Assembly: GCF_030063415.1 (NCBI RefSeq)
Contig: NZ_JASITA010000006.1
Span: 1-64,000, forward strand
Source: Streptomyces sp. H27-C3
Lineage (GTDB): Bacteria > Actinomycetota > Actinomycetes > Streptomycetales > Streptomycetaceae
DNA length: 64,000 nt
Direction: 5' to 3'
Within the stretch, counting starts at the first letter, position 1. Every line of letters starts with the position of its first letter. Positions 62,906 through 64,000 of the stretch are shown here, in pieces. A program made the position numbers and the translations under genes. The notes beneath the pieces were generated by a model. It worked only from the letters and a program-made list of their open reading frames with translations. It made no database searches and had not been told where the DNA came from.

Positions 62906-64000
62906 AGATCTTCGTCGACTGCGCGTGGCCGGTCAGGTCGACCCGGTCGAGCGCCTCCGCCTTGATCTGCCCGACGCCTGGCGAGGCCCGGTCATCGGCC
63001 CCGACGTCCCTGGCTGGCACACTGCCCCCGGCGCCCACAAGGACAACATCAGACTGACCGGGCTGCCCGAGACCTTCCAAGTCGAGCTGGCCTGGATGGC
63101 GCACTGGCAGGAAAACGTGGACGGCACACCAGCCTCGGTCCAGCCGATCAACCAGTTCGCGCTCGCCCTGCTTCGGGCGATGAAGGAGAACAAACCCTTC
63201 CCGGCCTCGGTCCGGGAGATGAGCTGGGAGACGGCAGAGGCACTGCTCGGCTGGTTCTACGCGACCCGCTGGAAGCGGCTGCCTCCAGAAAGCTGCCGCA
63301 GCCGCCTGCGGGCCCTGTTCCGGCTCGCCCGACTGGCCATGATCGCCCGCAGTCACGACGGGCACTGGTGGGAGCTGGACGTATGGCATCCCCGCTGCGA
63401 TCCGAGGATTCCCATCTCCCCACGTGAACCGAACAGCAACCGTGTCACCCCCGGCAGAATCAGCCACAGCTGGCTTCGCGCCGCCGTCAAGTGGCACCTG
63501 GGCACCAGCCTGGAGGCCGGCACCCTGCGCTGGTCCACCATCAGCCAAGCCCGGCTCCTGGTGCGATTCGACCGGTGGCTTGCCGTCACCTTCGACGACG
63601 CCACGGACGTCCTCGGTGACCCGGCGTCGGCGCCCGCCCACGCGGCCGCGTTCCGACAATGGATCGCGGACCCGGCCAACCGCTGGCAGCGTCCCCGAGA
63701 CCGGTCACAGAAGGGCGTGGTGCACCCCCGCCTCATCAACAATGACCTGCAAGCAGTCGGCGAACTGTTCGCGTTCATGGCAGAGAATTCCGCTGAAGCC
63801 CGCTCGATTCTCGGGCCCTCGCCTTGGCGGCATGTCACCGAAGCACACGCGGCCAGCTGGTTTCACCAGGCATCCCTGCGCACGCCACGGCAGCACGATC
63901 TCAACGACGAGCACTACGTCGATGATCACGCCCTCGCGCAGATCACAGCCGCGCTGCCCCTGATCGGACTGCCACGCGGGCAGCACATGACCGTCACCCG
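62898..64000 (+). CDS. second tyrosine recombinase, TnpB-like, runs off the window
   Basis: A GTG at 62898, eight bases inside the end of tnpA, opens a frame that stays open to the last base (367 residues seen). It begins MSKDLRRLRVAGQVDPVERLRLDLPDAW and contains a core-binding-like part (WLRAAVKWHLGTSLEAGTLRWSTISQARLLVRFDRWLAVTF, NDLQAVGELFAFMAE). The catalytic domain would lie beyond the window. Overlap with tnpA and size match the larger TnpB of Tn554-type transposons. Confidence 0.8.
   Translation, partial: MSKDLRRLRVAGQVDPVERLRLDLPDAWRGPVIGPDVPGWHTAPGAHKDNIRLTGLPETFQVELAWMAHWQENVDGTPASVQPINQFALALLRAMKENKPFPASVREMSWETAEALLGWFYATRWKRLPPESCRSRLRALFRLARLAMIARSHDGHWWELDVWHPRCDPRIPISPREPNSNRVTPGRISHSWLRAAVKWHLGTSLEAGTLRWSTISQARLLVRFDRWLAVTFDDATDVLGDPASAPAHAAAFRQWIADPANRWQRPRDRSQKGVVHPRLINNDLQAVGELFAFMAENSAEARSILGPSPWRHVTEAHAASWFHQASLRTPRQHDLNDEHYVDDHALAQITAALPLIGLPRGQHMTVT

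Larger units (their letters stand above)
61598..64000 (+). mobile_element. Tn554-like transposon, left part
   Basis: Homology to the AICE prim-pol ends at about 61,598 and two overlapping recombinase genes follow, the tnpA-tnpB order of Tn554-type elements (tnpC expected next). A hairpin-forming CGTTGAAG...CTTCAACG pair at about 61,664-61,698 precedes tnpA. The right end is outside the window. Confidence 0.7.

Overview
The window is a high-GC actinobacterial chromosome segment, almost certainly Streptomyces. The evidence is a very strong GC third-position bias, frequent GTG and TTG starts, 4-base ATGA/GTGA overlaps between genes, whiJ-type HTH/DUF397/ATPase genes, and core genes (purA, ybaB-recR-DUF5063, ask-asd) of Streptomyces type.

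Bases 1-24,000 are mostly core chromosome. They hold a diacylglycerol-kinase-like gene, purA, a PASTA-less Ser/Thr kinase, a marR/DJ-1 operon, a class III aminotransferase, a GntR regulator, a fused GT2/GT-C glycosyltransferase, a SLATT protein, ybaB-recR-DUF5063, aspartokinase and aspartate-semialdehyde dehydrogenase, and a SigE-like sigma factor with a membrane partner. Between DUF5063 and ask lies a 4 kb accessory patch (RelE/Phd, anti-sigma-like ATPase, XRE/DUF397, an HTH protein with a Cys4 motif, Uma2).

Bases 24,000-38,700 hold a compact biosynthetic locus: one 3,484-residue NRPS (C-A-T-C-A-T-C-A-T-TE), MbtH, and a DrrAB-type ABC exporter, all coupled by 4-base overlaps that run on into a SURF1 gene. 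The three adenylation pockets read almost identically, and both the first condensation domain and the thioesterase resemble EntF, which suggests a homotripeptide or trimeric product. Divergent from the NRPS is a small secreted protein with two copies of a Cys-X4-Cys motif, which I do not recognise from any described family.

Bases 38,700-43,900 hold an S9 peptidase, a decayed TauD dioxygenase and an MFS exporter preceded by four 69-bp tandem repeats.

Bases 43,900-64,000 are a mosaic of integrated elements. Two partial tRNA-Pro 3' ends (44.1 and 45.5 kb), each with arm-type repeats to the right, look like att sites left by pSAM2-like elements. Between them is a phd/PIN toxin-antitoxin pair. 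Right of the second site come two paralogous amidohydrolases and a DoxX gene sharing a 15-bp palindrome in their promoters, an FkbM methyltransferase, three GntR regulators, and an AICE backbone (Spd-like membrane protein, TraB translocase, small membrane proteins, DUF6303, prim-pol). The AICE looks dead for transfer: traB has lost exactly the Walker A to Walker B segment, and the prim-pol gene is cut by a Tn554-like transposon whose two tyrosine recombinases fill the right end. An intact tRNA-Pro on the minus strand is predicted to lie right of the window.
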